A stretch of DNA of 64,000 nucleotides from Paenibacillus taichungensis (GCF_013359905.1 NZ_JABMCC010000111.1:62001-126000), one strand, 5' to 3'. Positions 25,978-35,596 are shown, numbered from the stretch's first letter. A program made the numbers and translations. The notes: generated by a model not told the origin, from the letters alone.

Positions 25978-26745
25978 TTAACGTTTTTTGCGGCGTGTTG
26001 CCAGAGCGATACCCAGGAAGGACAGGATCAACGCCAGAATGGATACGATCAGTGTTGCCTGTTGCAGCTTCAATGTGCCGGGGTCTGAATCCGTGTTGTT
26101 TGGCTCACCAGTAACGGTGTCGTTCAACGCATCACCCAGTGTGGTATCGTCGTTTGCCTTCGTATCATCACCCGTTGCTTCATCATCATGACCCGCATTG
26201 CCGGCTGTACCTGCGCTATCATGACCTCCGCCTGCAGCGGCATTACCTGCAGCAGCAGGATCTTGGCTGATTGCCGTGATACTGTGCGGGTTGCTGTCAC
26301 TTGGTCCGCCTGTCCATTCCACGATGCTGCCATCGCTATAATATTGGAACGCATCCCAGGCTACTTCCGTTTCGGCATCCGGATTCTGTGCTACAAAGTT
26401 GAACTGCTGGAATTGACCAGCCAGAATTCCTTCGTTATCTGCGTCCACTTCCCAAGTAATTGACGTCACTTCATTGGAATCATTTTTTTCAGTAGTGATT
26501 TTCCAGCCTGCCAGTGGTTGGTATTGCTTGAATGCAACGCCTTGCGGTACTTTCAGCGTGACTTTGGTGGTAGGCAGCTCTTTTTCGGATGGAATCTTGA
26601 TGCTATACGTCTGCCATGCACCTGTCTGTGCCACGGTTGGGTTAACGGTAACGTGTGCGCTGGCGAATCCAGCAAACAGCATTAGTGCAGCAGCTCCAGC
26701 AGTAAGGCTGGATGTCAGTTTGGAAGTCCATGATGTTTTCTTCAA
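25978..26745 (-). CDS. ycnI: YcnI-like copper-binding exported protein (DUF1775)
   Basis: 255 residues. A Sec signal ends in FAGFASA, so the mature protein starts with His (HVTVNPTVAQTG), the N-terminal copper ligand of YcnI. The DUF1775 fold covers roughly residues 31-170, including Trp in SITWEVDADNEG. A low-complexity Gly/His/Asp region (GGGHDSAGTAGNAGHDDEA) links it to a C-terminal membrane anchor and KKR tail. It follows ycnJ on the minus strand with a 276-base gap that contains repeat copy 2. It probably works as a copper metallochaperone at the surface. Confidence 0.88.
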   Translation of the reverse strand: MKKTSWTSKLTSSLTAGAAALMLFAGFASAHVTVNPTVAQTGAWQTYSIKIPSEKELPTTKVTLKVPQGVAFKQYQPLAGWKITTEKNDSNEVTSITWEVDADNEGILAGQFQQFNFVAQNPDAETEVAWDAFQYYSDGSIVEWTGGPSDSNPHSITAISQDPAAAGNAAAGGGHDSAGTAGNAGHDDEATGDDTKANDDTTLGDALNDTVTGEPNNTDSDPGTLKLQQATLIVSILALILSFLGIALATRRKKR

Positions 26746-26819
26746 AATAATTTACCCCTCTCAATTCTTATCATTTATGTTTCGGCCCATTTTCTAAAAT
26801 AAGTGCCTGATGTGCTGCA

Positions 26820-26950
26820 AAGTCACCGTTCCGGTTACGAATCGTTCTTTCAATCGCTGTTATTTCCAGATTTTTTTGATTCACTTTATAAGTGAAAATC
26901 CGGGAATAAATGCGAACGTTACACTTTTCCAGAATCGATTTCGTCCCCTT
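26820..26950 (-). repeat. Copy 2 of the intra-operonic palindromic repeat family
   Basis: Read on the minus strand, it matches copies 1 and 3: GTTCGC, TTATTCCCGGATTTT, a TTCACTT/AAGTGAA hairpin, and AAAATCTGGAAATAA. Compared with the other copies, some changes in one arm are matched in the other arm (C-G to T-A in the stem; C-G to A-T in the tip). It lies between ycnJ and ycnI. Confidence 0.65.
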
Positions 26951-27021
26951 CACTACAATTGCAGCTTATTGAGACACTGATTTTAGATTGAGTCGCGTTT
27001 CAAATCTGAATCGGTCTATAC

Positions 27022-28737
27022 CTACGGATTAGCGGTGTCGATCTCAAATTCGGTATCCAGCGAATCCAGAGATCGGGTTAGCAGATGTACCTTGATGTTC
27101 CAGCGTCCTGGCATGGAGATATATTCTTCTGCTTCGTACACGCCAGTATCATTTTTCGGAATCGTGATCTCGTAAATGCCCATATCCATATCCAGGTGGG
27201 TCAGTGAAAGTGTGATCTGTTCCAGATCGTTAACTGTAGTGCCGTCCGGTTTTTTCACGTCGACTTTGAACTGATTCTCTCCGGTACGATTTGGGCTTAC
27301 CTGAAGTGTAATTGTGGTCCCGTCATCCGTAGTCTGTACTTCTTTATAAGGTCCTGCGGCTGCCGGTTGTCCGGGAGACAAGTGTGTCAGCACGGCAGCC
27401 AGCGCAAGCACGACGGCTCCAGCAATCAGTTCGGCCTTGAGACTGCCAGCGAGTCGGTTGCCGCTGCTTGCACGTGCCATTCTGGCATGACGCCCAGCCA
27501 ATACAAGCATTACAACAAGCAAGACAACTTTAGCGATAAGCACGAGACCATATCCCGTTGTGAACAGGGACGTAAGTATAGGTGCAGGCAAAATGATCAG
27601 GCTGCTATATATCCCTGTAGCGACGAGAGCAGCAACAGCACCGATACCCCAAGCTGTAAATCGTCGGATCGCCGTCCAATAGACTTCTCCTCGCACCGTG
27701 GAAGGCAGTTTATCCGCGAGCGGAGGTAGACACACAGCCATGGCGGTTAAAGCGCCGATCCAGAAAGCGGCTCCGATCAGATGAACGAAGTCCATTGCAA
27801 TGGCGAGTGTGCGTTGTTCCGCTGCAGCTGGATGTCCTGTCATCGCATGAGTGAACAACCAGCCAAGAACGAGAATCAGTGATCCGTATGATGACCAGAT
27901 CCGGATACGCAGCGAGCGATCCCGGTCATATCCCGAGAGGATGGTAACCGCCAGCAACATCACAATGAGTATCTGTACCATCCAGATCTGGCCAAATGAC
28001 GTCAATTTAAGTGCACTGCCCATCAGTGCCCAGCTGAACTCCCCGATGGAAACGCCTGATTCATACAATGTGTTCAGAGGCAGGCTGATCAGAGCGGCAA
28101 CAGAAGCGGCGCCATAACTGATCCATAACAACCTATAGCTTCTTGGCACTTCCAGTGGTTCTCTCGCCATGGAAGCAGGCGCAATTCGAAACAGCAGGAA
28201 AGCAAGTGTGCCCAGAATCACAGACAACCCCAGATATTGAATCCAGTCGGTCAGCGACAAAATCCATTTTAACGGTCCGCCAACCTGGCCTGAACCTGAG
28301 GTTAAATCCGCGAGACCGGCAGGAGCGCCAGATGGTTCCCCAATATGAAACACATAGGCTCCCTGAATGGGGTGGCCATCCGCAGATACAGCCTTCCAAT
28401 TCACGGCGTAGGTTCCGTTTCCAAGTCCGGTCCGCAGTCCGGTCTCCAGAATATGAGGACGATCCTCATCGACATGCACATTGCCGTCATCTGCTTGTGT
28501 TCCGTCAGGTCCGGTGATTTTAATATCAAAAAAGGCCGTCTGCAAAGACTCGTTGAACTCGAGAGTCAGGCGTTCAGGTGCAGTCGCAACCAGTTCATTT
28601 TCACCTGGTGAGGCCTGCACGATATAAGCATGGGCCGATGCCCATTGTGGCATAACAAGGCAAAATAATAACATCAGGGCGCCCATCAATGCCCAGTGCC
28701 GTTTGCCCAATTTCGTGGTGAACCTACTCAAAATCAA
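27022..28737 (-). CDS. ycnJ: YcnJ-like copper uptake protein (CopC-CopD fusion)
   Basis: 571 residues from a probable TTG at 28737, 8 bases after AAGGGTG; an in-frame ATG at 28773 lacks a ribosome binding site. Signal peptide ends ASA, then the mature CopC domain starts with His (HAYIVQASPGENEL) and holds VSADGHPIQGAYVFHIG. About eight membrane segments of the CopD domain follow, with HAMTGHPAA and HLIGAAFWIGAL. The C-terminal extracellular domain (about 110 residues) is YtkA-like. In B. subtilis this family imports copper under scarcity. It is first in the ycnJ-ycnI unit, after a two-component pair. Confidence 0.87.
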   Translation of the reverse strand: MILSRFTTKLGKRHWALMGALMLLFCLVMPQWASAHAYIVQASPGENELVATAPERLTLEFNESLQTAFFDIKITGPDGTQADDGNVHVDEDRPHILETGLRTGLGNGTYAVNWKAVSADGHPIQGAYVFHIGEPSGAPAGLADLTSGSGQVGGPLKWILSLTDWIQYLGLSVILGTLAFLLFRIAPASMAREPLEVPRSYRLLWISYGAASVAALISLPLNTLYESGVSIGEFSWALMGSALKLTSFGQIWMVQILIVMLLAVTILSGYDRDRSLRIRIWSSYGSLILVLGWLFTHAMTGHPAAAEQRTLAIAMDFVHLIGAAFWIGALTAMAVCLPPLADKLPSTVRGEVYWTAIRRFTAWGIGAVAALVATGIYSSLIILPAPILTSLFTTGYGLVLIAKVVLLVVMLVLAGRHARMARASSGNRLAGSLKAELIAGAVVLALAAVLTHLSPGQPAAAGPYKEVQTTDDGTTITLQVSPNRTGENQFKVDVKKPDGTTVNDLEQITLSLTHLDMDMGIYEITIPKNDTGVYEAEEYISMPGRWNIKVHLLTRSLDSLDTEFEIDTANP

Positions 28738-28896
28738 AAAATCATCACCCTTAGGTCTAGAATTGTAAGTCATTCTTTGTTATCCGAGCACAATCTATAC
28801 CATTATAACTTTGTCCAAAATAACACCGTATGACTACATTGGGCTATAAAAAAACGAAATGATCCATAGAATTGTGACAAAAACATGAATGTGCCG

Positions 28897-29553
28897 CTAT
28901 TTACGCAGCTTACGCCCTGCTAGTCCGCTTTCCAATGCATAGCGGGTTAATTGCACACGATTTTCGAGATGTAGTTTCTGTAAAATATTCTTCAGATGAT
29001 TTTTCACCGTTTGATCCGAAATGCCAAGTTGGTCGGCAATCTCACGATTGGTATAACCCGCAGATACCCATTGCAGGATCTCTAGCTCCCGCGTAGTCAG
29101 GGGATTATCGGGTACATCTTCCGTGCGAGGTGCAGGGAATTCCTGAAGGATTCGATAGGCAAGTTCCTTGCTCAAGGGTGCATCATCACTGACGATGGCG
29201 CGAAGGTATTCAAGCCAGGTGGAAGGAGCCAGATTTTTGAGCAAATATCCTTGAGCTCCCTGCTTCAGTGCTTCGAACAGGTACGTGACATCATCCGATA
29301 CAGTGACCATGACGATAATGACATAAGGAAAGCGCAGTTTGATCTGGCGGGTGGCTTCCAGCCCATCCATATCCGGCATCTGCACGTCCATCAAAATAAG
29401 ATCGGGCATCCATTGCCCGGTAAGCTCCAGTGCCTCGAGTCCAGTCGAAGCGGTACCAATAACTTCAAATAGGCTGTCCTCGGATAAAATACTGCAGATC
29501 GCCTCACGCGCATGCGCGTGATCATCGACAACCAATACCCGTACAAGTTCCAT
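28897..29553 (-). CDS. NarL/LuxR-family response regulator
   Basis: 218 residues from ATG 29553, one base after the stop of the kinase gene and 10 bases from GGAAGGGG. The receiver has acidic DD at 10-11, phospho-acceptor Asp56 (LILMDVQMPDMDG), and Lys in LLKNLAP. The LuxR HTH near 150-212 reads LTTRELEILQWVSAGYTNREIADQLGISDQTVKNHL. It works with the kinase at 29555. Its position just before ycnJ on the same strand makes control of the copper genes possible, but this is not proven. Confidence 0.92.
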   Translation of the reverse strand: MELVRVLVVDDHAHAREAICSILSEDSLFEVIGTASTGLEALELTGQWMPDLILMDVQMPDMDGLEATRQIKLRFPYVIIVMVTVSDDVTYLFEALKQGAQGYLLKNLAPSTWLEYLRAIVSDDAPLSKELAYRILQEFPAPRTEDVPDNPLTTRELEILQWVSAGYTNREIADQLGISDQTVKNHLKNILQKLHLENRVQLTRYALESGLAGRKLRK

Positions 29554-29554
29554 A

Positions 29555-30385
29555 TTAAGCATGCCCCTTCCCAATGGTTATTCGTGTGTAACCTGGCCTT
29601 GAATCAAGGGCGAAAGACCAGCCCATCTGAACTGCACGTTCCTTCGTAATTCTCAAGCCGTACCGATCCTTCAGATGCAGTGGATCCCCGCTCACACCAA
29701 CACCGTTATCCTGAATGAAGATCGACCAGACAAAAGGAGTCCCATCTGCAATCACTTGAATATCTGTAGCCCGGGCATGTTTACGAACGTTAAGTAGTGC
29801 TTCCCGAATGCAGGCGAGCAGCTCTACCTGCTCCTTTGGGGAGAAGAAGGTGCTCTCCAGATTCCATTCCAGACGCGCCGAAGGAACCGTCTCCTCTATA
29901 AGTAATTCCACCTGTGACAGCAGGGAGGTTCCTTCCGGTACTGCCACTTGTCCAGGCACGTAGCGGAGCTGGGCGATGGCCTGCCGTACGTAAGCGTTGA
30001 CCTCATGTACGGTTTTGCGTATTTCCCGAATGTCATTCTCGTGGCCGCTTCCAGCCATACTGCGCTCGGCCTTGTCTGTTTTTACCGACAGGAGAAAAAG
30101 AGACTGCGAGATGCCATCGTGAAGCTCACGGGCCAGTTGGTCCCGAGCTTCGAGTGCCACTTTGGAAGCGCGCTCCTGCTCCAGAGCAGCCCTGGCACTT
30201 TCCAGCATTTTAAATAAGCGACTTAGCAAGGTGACACTTATGAGGTAAAGGATAAGGGGGGTAAGCCAGTTGCCTGCATCCATGGAAAGGTAGGGCATCA
30301 GGAATTGATGACGGATGTATTCCCAGAGTCCCACCGTGAATGTGGGGACCAACAGAATCATCCATTTAATCTGTTTGTATGACAT
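29555..30385 (-). CDS. NarL-class sensor histidine kinase (HisKA_3)
   Basis: 276 residues from ATG 30385 (MSYKQIKWMILL), 10 bases after AAAGGAG. Two membrane segments (about 7-26 and 39-60) join directly to a coiled-coil linker, so the sensing part is only a short extracellular loop, as in LiaS/DesK-like kinases. The phospho-acceptor His is in ARELHDGISQSLFLLSVK. The ATPase domain has EALLNVRKHARA and DNGVGVSG. It is co-transcribed with the response regulator. Confidence 0.9.
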   Translation of the reverse strand: MSYKQIKWMILLVPTFTVGLWEYIRHQFLMPYLSMDAGNWLTPLILYLISVTLLSRLFKMLESARAALEQERASKVALEARDQLARELHDGISQSLFLLSVKTDKAERSMAGSGHENDIREIRKTVHEVNAYVRQAIAQLRYVPGQVAVPEGTSLLSQVELLIEETVPSARLEWNLESTFFSPKEQVELLACIREALLNVRKHARATDIQVIADGTPFVWSIFIQDNGVGVSGDPLHLKDRYGLRITKERAVQMGWSFALDSRPGYTRITIGKGHA

Positions 30386-30687
30386 GAATACAGAACTCCT
30401 TTGAGATAAGGTCCAATTATATGTATCTGTTTCAAGGGTTGGCACCATTATAACGCATGCTTGCTTCAGACCCTAGTCTGTCTTTCTTCGGAGGAAGTTC
30501 GGGTGGATAAGGGAGCATTTAGAAGGATATCTAAGAACAACATGGGGTGAAATTATGTCACGCAGGGTGAGCCTTGATGAGTACAGATGAGTGGAGCTGT
30601 ATCCATTTTCCCTATTGAAGAAGGTCCTCTATACTTATATAGAACACAAATTCATTACAAAAGATGTTAAGGAGTGAACGCAACAAC

Positions 30688-30855
30688 ATGAATCAAGAGG
30701 TATTGGAACGTCGCAGCGAGTTGCTTAAGAAGAACATTCATCAAATGCTTCTTCAAGACAATCAGCACGGAATCAGTCGTCAGGATAACATGTTTTTGCA
30801 GCAGATGATTAAAGAGCTGCATCAGACTTCACACGAAATGAATACCACTCGATAA
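30688..30855 (+). CDS. Small acidic/basic helical protein of unknown function
   Basis: 55 residues from ATG 30688 with AAGGAGTG upstream. The sequence MNQEVLERRSELLKKNIHQMLLQD is strongly helical and polar, without membrane segment or Cys. I do not recognise a family. It is a single-gene unit ended by the hairpin at 30921. Confidence 0.6.
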   Translation: MNQEVLERRSELLKKNIHQMLLQDNQHGISRQDNMFLQQMIKELHQTSHEMNTTR

Positions 30856-30920
30856 CGCAGAATCTGCACAAGAATGAAATAGTCTGGTGCATGATTCATT
30901 CCATGATGAACATGAAAATG

Positions 30921-30955
30921 GCGCTATCCCCGATTAGGCCGGGGGTAGCGCTTTT
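30921..30955. terminator. Terminator between the small gene and the GGDEF/HD-GYP gene
   Basis: GCGCTATCCCC (30921-30931) pairs with GGGGTAGCGC (30942-30951), followed by TTTT. It can serve both converging transcripts. Confidence 0.7.
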
Positions 30956-30983
30956 GGCTTTGTAAGGGGTGATTCTACGGGTG

Positions 30984-32816
30984 TTACACAAGTTGTTGCT
31001 GCACCGTTCGTTTCTGAATATATCGGATGAACAATTCGGCTAGCTCGGGATCAAACTGAGAACCGGAGCACAGCTGTAGTTCCTTGATTGCTTCGTCCAC
31101 ATTTTTCGTTTCCTGATACGGTCGCTCTGTCGTCATTGCGTCAAAGGAATCAATCACCGTGAGCATCCGGCACAACCTTGGAATCTCACTGCCTTTCAGA
31201 CCATAAGGGTAGCCTGCCCCGTCATACCGTTCATGATGCAATTCGATATAGGGAATGAGATCGGCAAAACGCTCGTTGGTCATGGCCATCTTTTTGCCCC
31301 AAATGACATGTCCCTTGATCGTTTCCCACTCTTCAGCGGTAAGTTTCTCTTTCTTATTCAGGATGGACCACGGAATCTCCAGCTTCCCGATATCATGAAT
31401 TAGTGCGCCCAGTACAAAATTTCGCTTCTCCACATTATCGAGTTCCAGCAACTCACTTAAATCGAGAGCATACTTATATACGCGTTTGGAATGTTTGAAT
31501 GTATCCATATCCTTATATCTGAACAAGTTGAGCTGCTGCTCAATGTCGCGCACATCCTGCACCAGATCAATCTCTTGCTCCATACCGTCGTTACTGCCGT
31601 GGCGATGCACATTGTTTTTGCCCTGTTTTTTGGCATAATACAGTGCTTTATCCGCCTGATCCACAAGTTGTGACTTGTTGTACATATCGATCTCATAACG
31701 AGCAACACCTGCGGAGAACGAGAGACAACCGTGCGGAAAAACTTCCACTCCTTCAAAAGGTGTATCGTTCAGCTGCTTGCGCAGCTTGTTCATGAACGCA
31801 TAGGCCTCGTCCAGGTCCATACCTGGCATGAGTAAGGTGAACTCTTCTCCGCCGTAACGAAAGGCGGTAACGGGAGTGCCTTCTGTCTTCCGACTGAGGA
31901 AATCTCCGAGAAGAGCCAGCAGGCTGTCACCCTGGAGATGACCGAAGCGGTCGTTATACTTTTTGAAATCATCAATATCGATGAGACCCAGTGAAAGCGG
32001 GGTTCCCTGAGAACGGGCGTTACCAAGCTCGGTTTCCAGCATACTTTCAAAATGGCTGTGGTTAAATAAACCTGTGCGTTGATCCGTATTGGCCTTTTCC
32101 TCAATACTTTGATACATCACAAACAGCTGTTTGAACGCATGCGATAGCAAAATGCTAAGACTGAGGTAGAGCAGCAGGCCGAGAACGCCGTTATGCACAA
32201 CGAGAATGGTCAGCACGAGCGCCAAAATCAATGTACATAAATAGACCAGCAGCGATTCGGTAACAAACACACGCTTCATCTGCTGTAATGCATCCTTGGT
32301 TGAGAAATGAAAAAACAGGCCAAGCGTGATTGTATTGATGATGAAGTAGGCTGCAAGTGCCGCAAAATAGGGCAGCAAGTTATATCCATCCAGTGCTCCC
32401 GGAATTCCTCCAGTCCAAGTAAATACATAAGCCGCTCCAGCAATCATAAGGCTATAAATGCTGAAATTGACGATATGTTTCCACCAGGTGAGTTTGCGAT
32501 CCTTGATTAACAGAATGAGGGAAACCGGCAGCAGTACAGACAGACTGAATGCACCACCAAACATGAAGATACAGGCGAGGTACACGGAAGAGTCCATGGA
32601 TTGCTGATTGCCTTTGGGCGGAATTTGAAACGTGAAATAATCCAAAATCAGCGCCGCACCGAGCATCGTGTATACCATTACCCATTCGTCAGAGGATAGA
32701 TGGAGATAAGACCACTTGTTCATATACAGAAAAATACCGATGCCGGTGCAGCTAAGCAAGACGACATACATGCTGCTCCGATCTGCTTTATGGATAAGGT
32801 TACGAATAAAGTTCAT
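30984..32816 (-). CDS. Membrane GGDEF and HD-GYP cyclic-di-GMP protein
   Basis: 610 residues. The first 240 or so contain seven to eight membrane segments, a possible signal-sensing domain. The GGDEF domain (about 245-405) has an active-site RYGGEEF near 320 and IDIDDFKKYNDRFGH; I see no RxxD inhibition site before it. The HD-GYP domain (about 425-600) is intact: HDIGK near 467 and HHERYDGAGYP near 527. It could therefore both make and break c-di-GMP. It lies downstream of the DUF5317 gene and the 34-residue peptide gene on the same strand, with a hairpin between. Confidence 0.9.
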   Translation of the reverse strand: MNFIRNLIHKADRSSMYVVLLSCTGIGIFLYMNKWSYLHLSSDEWVMVYTMLGAALILDYFTFQIPPKGNQQSMDSSVYLACIFMFGGAFSLSVLLPVSLILLIKDRKLTWWKHIVNFSIYSLMIAGAAYVFTWTGGIPGALDGYNLLPYFAALAAYFIINTITLGLFFHFSTKDALQQMKRVFVTESLLVYLCTLILALVLTILVVHNGVLGLLLYLSLSILLSHAFKQLFVMYQSIEEKANTDQRTGLFNHSHFESMLETELGNARSQGTPLSLGLIDIDDFKKYNDRFGHLQGDSLLALLGDFLSRKTEGTPVTAFRYGGEEFTLLMPGMDLDEAYAFMNKLRKQLNDTPFEGVEVFPHGCLSFSAGVARYEIDMYNKSQLVDQADKALYYAKKQGKNNVHRHGSNDGMEQEIDLVQDVRDIEQQLNLFRYKDMDTFKHSKRVYKYALDLSELLELDNVEKRNFVLGALIHDIGKLEIPWSILNKKEKLTAEEWETIKGHVIWGKKMAMTNERFADLIPYIELHHERYDGAGYPYGLKGSEIPRLCRMLTVIDSFDAMTTERPYQETKNVDEAIKELQLCSGSQFDPELAELFIRYIQKRTVQQQLV

Positions 32817-32920
32817 AAAAATTCTCCTGCTTGGTTTAGTCTGCTCTTGATGTGAATATATCGGCTTGTACTATATTGATGTATAACATAACAAGTTACC
32901 TCCCAAAAATCCAGAAAGAA

Positions 32921-32946
32921 AAAACAGGCCGCTGGCAGCCTGTTTG
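32921..32946 (-). terminator. Hairpin between the 34-residue peptide gene and the GGDEF/HD-GYP gene
   Basis: On the minus strand, AAACAGGC (from 32946) and GCCTGTTT pair and are followed by T-rich sequence. It may end or attenuate the DUF5317/peptide transcript. Confidence 0.55.
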
Positions 32947-32969
32947 TCTTGGTTGGCGAAGTATATGTA

Positions 32970-33074
32970 CTAGCCACCCAGCTTGTATCCCGAAGTCAAA
33001 GCAACAACGACAGAAGCTACGATGATTGCGTTGATGACGAGACGGGAATATTTAATGCCTTCGAATTTTTTCAT
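32970..33074 (-). CDS. 34-residue membrane peptide overlapping the DUF5317 gene
   Basis: ATG at 33074 overlaps the stop of the DUF5317 gene by four bases (ATGA) and has GGGAGG about 8 bases upstream. It encodes MKKFEGIKYSRLVINAIIVA plus VVVALTSGYKLGG-like residues: a basic N-terminus, one hydrophobic segment and a short tail ending GYKLGG. The strong ribosome binding site, overlap and signal-like structure argue that it is real. It could be a membrane subunit or a precursor of a short secreted signal. Confidence 0.65.
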   Translation of the reverse strand: MKKFEGIKYSRLVINAIIVASVVVALTSGYKLGG

Positions 33075-33703
33075 GGAAAAGACCTCCCTTCCTTGGAGTC
33101 TGTCCGAATCTCTTCAGGCCTGATGGAATTCACTGGCTGCAAAGCTTCTCCGGTTCGATTCACCATCATGTACTGGATAAACAGGAATATGCCAATGTTC
33201 ATGACCACATCACCAATGCTGATCACTTGAGTCCGTGGATAAGGGCTGGACAGTGGGATGATATCACCTAGGAATGAAAGATGTGTGGAAGCATCCATCA
33301 TATAGTGCTTCGATACCGCTCCACCTTCGCGCAGCATATCCACATAATAGGGACCAAGAACAGCAGAGGCTTCCACAGAAACTGGCATACGCCCACCGTT
33401 CACCGCCATGACGATGAAATTGAGAAATACACCGATCCAGATCAACGTAAAACCTTTGTAATGTCGATTAAGCCACAAAAATGCTAAACCTGTGACATAA
33501 ACGGCAGCAAACAGGTACCCGTTGATAGATGCAACCCAATCAAGCCTTTCCTGCAAGAAAAAGATGAAGAACTGGGCCAGCAGCAATAGCGGAAAAATCC
33601 ATCCGCCTCGCAGCTTGAGTGCTGCAAACTGGTGGAGACCATACCGAAATCCTCCCCGGAACAGTCCAACGATCAAGCCAAGCAGAATGCCGTCGTATAC
33701 CAT
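33071..33703 (-). CDS. DUF5317-family membrane protein
   Basis: 210 residues from ATG 33703, 6 bases after AGGAG. Five or so hydrophobic segments occur: about 5-17, 34-52, 62-80, 85-103 and 165-185. The family block FIVMAVNGGRMPVS, with a later HLSFLGDIIPLSSPYP loop, is intact. DUF5317 proteins are uncharacterised and are often next to a small peptide gene and HD-GYP genes, as here. Confidence 0.78.
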   Translation of the reverse strand: MVYDGILLGLIVGLFRGGFRYGLHQFAALKLRGGWIFPLLLLAQFFIFFLQERLDWVASINGYLFAAVYVTGLAFLWLNRHYKGFTLIWIGVFLNFIVMAVNGGRMPVSVEASAVLGPYYVDMLREGGAVSKHYMMDASTHLSFLGDIIPLSSPYPRTQVISIGDVVMNIGIFLFIQYMMVNRTGEALQPVNSIRPEEIRTDSKEGRSFP

Positions 33704-33837
33704 GATTAACTCCTGTCTTACAGATATGTGTAAACGTGATTGCGTGTTTGTGTACCTATGTTATTCGACCTTTTACTGGTAAATCCTGCAATGGAATATA
33801 ATTTTTTGAGAAGAAATTTGTAAAAAGATAAATAAAA

Positions 33838-33895
33838 AACCGTCTCTACGAACCAATGGGTCGAATCCATTGTAAAGTTCGGTAAAGACGGCTTT
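33838..33895 (-). terminator. Terminator of the exported protein gene at 33943
   Basis: On the minus strand, GCCGTCTTTACCGAAC pairs imperfectly with GTTCGTAGAGACGG and is followed by TTTTTTATTT. Confidence 0.75.
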
Positions 33896-33942
33896 ATATT
33901 ATGTCAAATTGCGAGCTTTAATGCACCTAGCATATGTTCAGT

Positions 33943-35385
33943 TTATTCCGATTCCCCGTTGAGATAATTGAAGAACGGGTGGTCAACCCAGAAGGTATAA
34001 CTGGAGATGTCCGCATCAGGGGCCAGCTTACGGAAACCTTCCTGAATTGCCTTGGAATTCTCCTTAAGGGAGAAGGATTGTGCGTAATAGTTGCCAAGTG
34101 ATATTTTATTGTTGGCAATGACCGGATATTCCGCGAGAGCAGTCGGTGAATAATAGAGCGGCTGCCACCAGGAGGCATGGATCAAGGCAGAGGTGTCATC
34201 GCTATTCTTTTTGGCATACTTCAATATAATGTCGTTGAAACGGGCTTTGTCCGCTGTGTTATTGAACTCGAACTGAATGTCATATTCTTTGGCGTAGGCG
34301 ATGTAGTTGCCATTCTCGATCTGGGTTACTTTGTAATCCGGTGTTTCTTTGGGCTCTCCCCATTCCTTCAAATAGATGAAGGCAGATGTTTTCGGTTGGA
34401 ACTGTACGTCAGCATCGATGCCTTCACTACGCAACAGTCCAATCAACTGCACCGCATGTTTAATATCATCATGACCGTAAGTTAAAGTCAGTTCATCGAT
34501 GAAGTTGGAATCAAAGCGACTATCCTTAAGATTGTAACCTGTGACGAGATCATTCCGCAGAGCTTGATCCACAATGGTTCGAAGCTCCGGTGCTTCTATT
34601 AAATCAGCAGTGCGATAGGCAGCGTACAATTTGGAGTAAATGTCAGCGTCGCCGGAACGGCCAATTTCATTTTTATATTTACCCTGACTGGTTAATACCC
34701 GTCCAAGCAAAATGTTGGCAAAATCGGAACTCGCTTCGCCACCCTTACGGAGAGCGGGGTAAAGACTTTCAGGAATCAGACCTGTATCAATGGCAGCGGC
34801 CAGTTCCTGCGCGGCTTGTCCCTGAACTCGGCTTGAGCTAATGCCCAGTTTCGCAAGTGCCTTTGCTGTTTTGTTTTCAGGATATGTATAGGCCAGCTCT
34901 TTGAATCCGGCTGCTTTGACTGCGATGAAGACAGCAGCATAAGTGCTCAGTTGGTCATTGGCACGCACTTCCGTACCGGATAGGATGCCGTTGTTATATA
35001 AGGAAACGGCAGCTTTATAAGTAGAATCATTCGAGTTCAGATCAGTAAAGGCTGGGGCCTTAACTTCACTGTTACTTGCTTCATCTGTAGCAGGAGCAGC
35101 TTGATCGGCTTCAAGAATGGTAGCAATCGCCTTGATGAAGTCACCCTTCGTTAATTGTTTCGGTAATTGGATATTGTATTTGGCTTGCAGGAATTGCGCG
35201 TAATCGGCTGCACTCTCGGTATAGACTGAAGGAGCTTGTGCTACCGGTCCTTTAACAGCCTGTGAGGTCGTTTGTCCTGCGGGAGTGGCGGATGCTGCGG
35301 ATACCGAAGCGGGCAAGCTGAGGCTGCCGAGTGTAACCGGAGCGGCGAGCAGAGCGGCCAGTGTGATCTGGGTGATTTTTTTCAA
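33943..35385 (-). CDS. Secreted protein with degenerate S-layer-homology-like repeats
   Basis: 480 residues from TTG 35385, 8 bases after AAGGAGG; longer in-frame starts at up to 35589 run through promoter-like sequence. A Sec signal (MKKITQITLAALLAAPVTLG, cleavage after ASVSA) exports it. Residues about 75-160 have SLH-like units (LTKGDFIKAIATILE, AFTDLNSNDSTYKAAVSLYNNGILSG). The C-terminal half has no domain I recognise. A cell-wall or matrix role is possible. Confidence 0.75.
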   Translation of the reverse strand: MKKITQITLAALLAAPVTLGSLSLPASVSAASATPAGQTTSQAVKGPVAQAPSVYTESAADYAQFLQAKYNIQLPKQLTKGDFIKAIATILEADQAAPATDEASNSEVKAPAFTDLNSNDSTYKAAVSLYNNGILSGTEVRANDQLSTYAAVFIAVKAAGFKELAYTYPENKTAKALAKLGISSSRVQGQAAQELAAAIDTGLIPESLYPALRKGGEASSDFANILLGRVLTSQGKYKNEIGRSGDADIYSKLYAAYRTADLIEAPELRTIVDQALRNDLVTGYNLKDSRFDSNFIDELTLTYGHDDIKHAVQLIGLLRSEGIDADVQFQPKTSAFIYLKEWGEPKETPDYKVTQIENGNYIAYAKEYDIQFEFNNTADKARFNDIILKYAKKNSDDTSALIHASWWQPLYYSPTALAEYPVIANNKISLGNYYAQSFSLKENSKAIQEGFRKLAPDADISSYTFWVDHPFFNYLNGESE

Positions 35386-35596
35386 ATGAATAGCCTCCTT
35401 AAAATAGGGTTGGAAAATAAATAAGATTGCGTTATAATTCTGACAAATCCTATATGAATATAATAATTGGATTGACTTTAGCATGGAGCAGCTCTGGATG
35501 TCAACGGAAAAAACCTTGGTATAGAGAGGCTTCGGAGACTCTGCCGAAGGCAAATCAACTATTATATTCCATTTAGTGTATCTGCTCAAAGATTTA

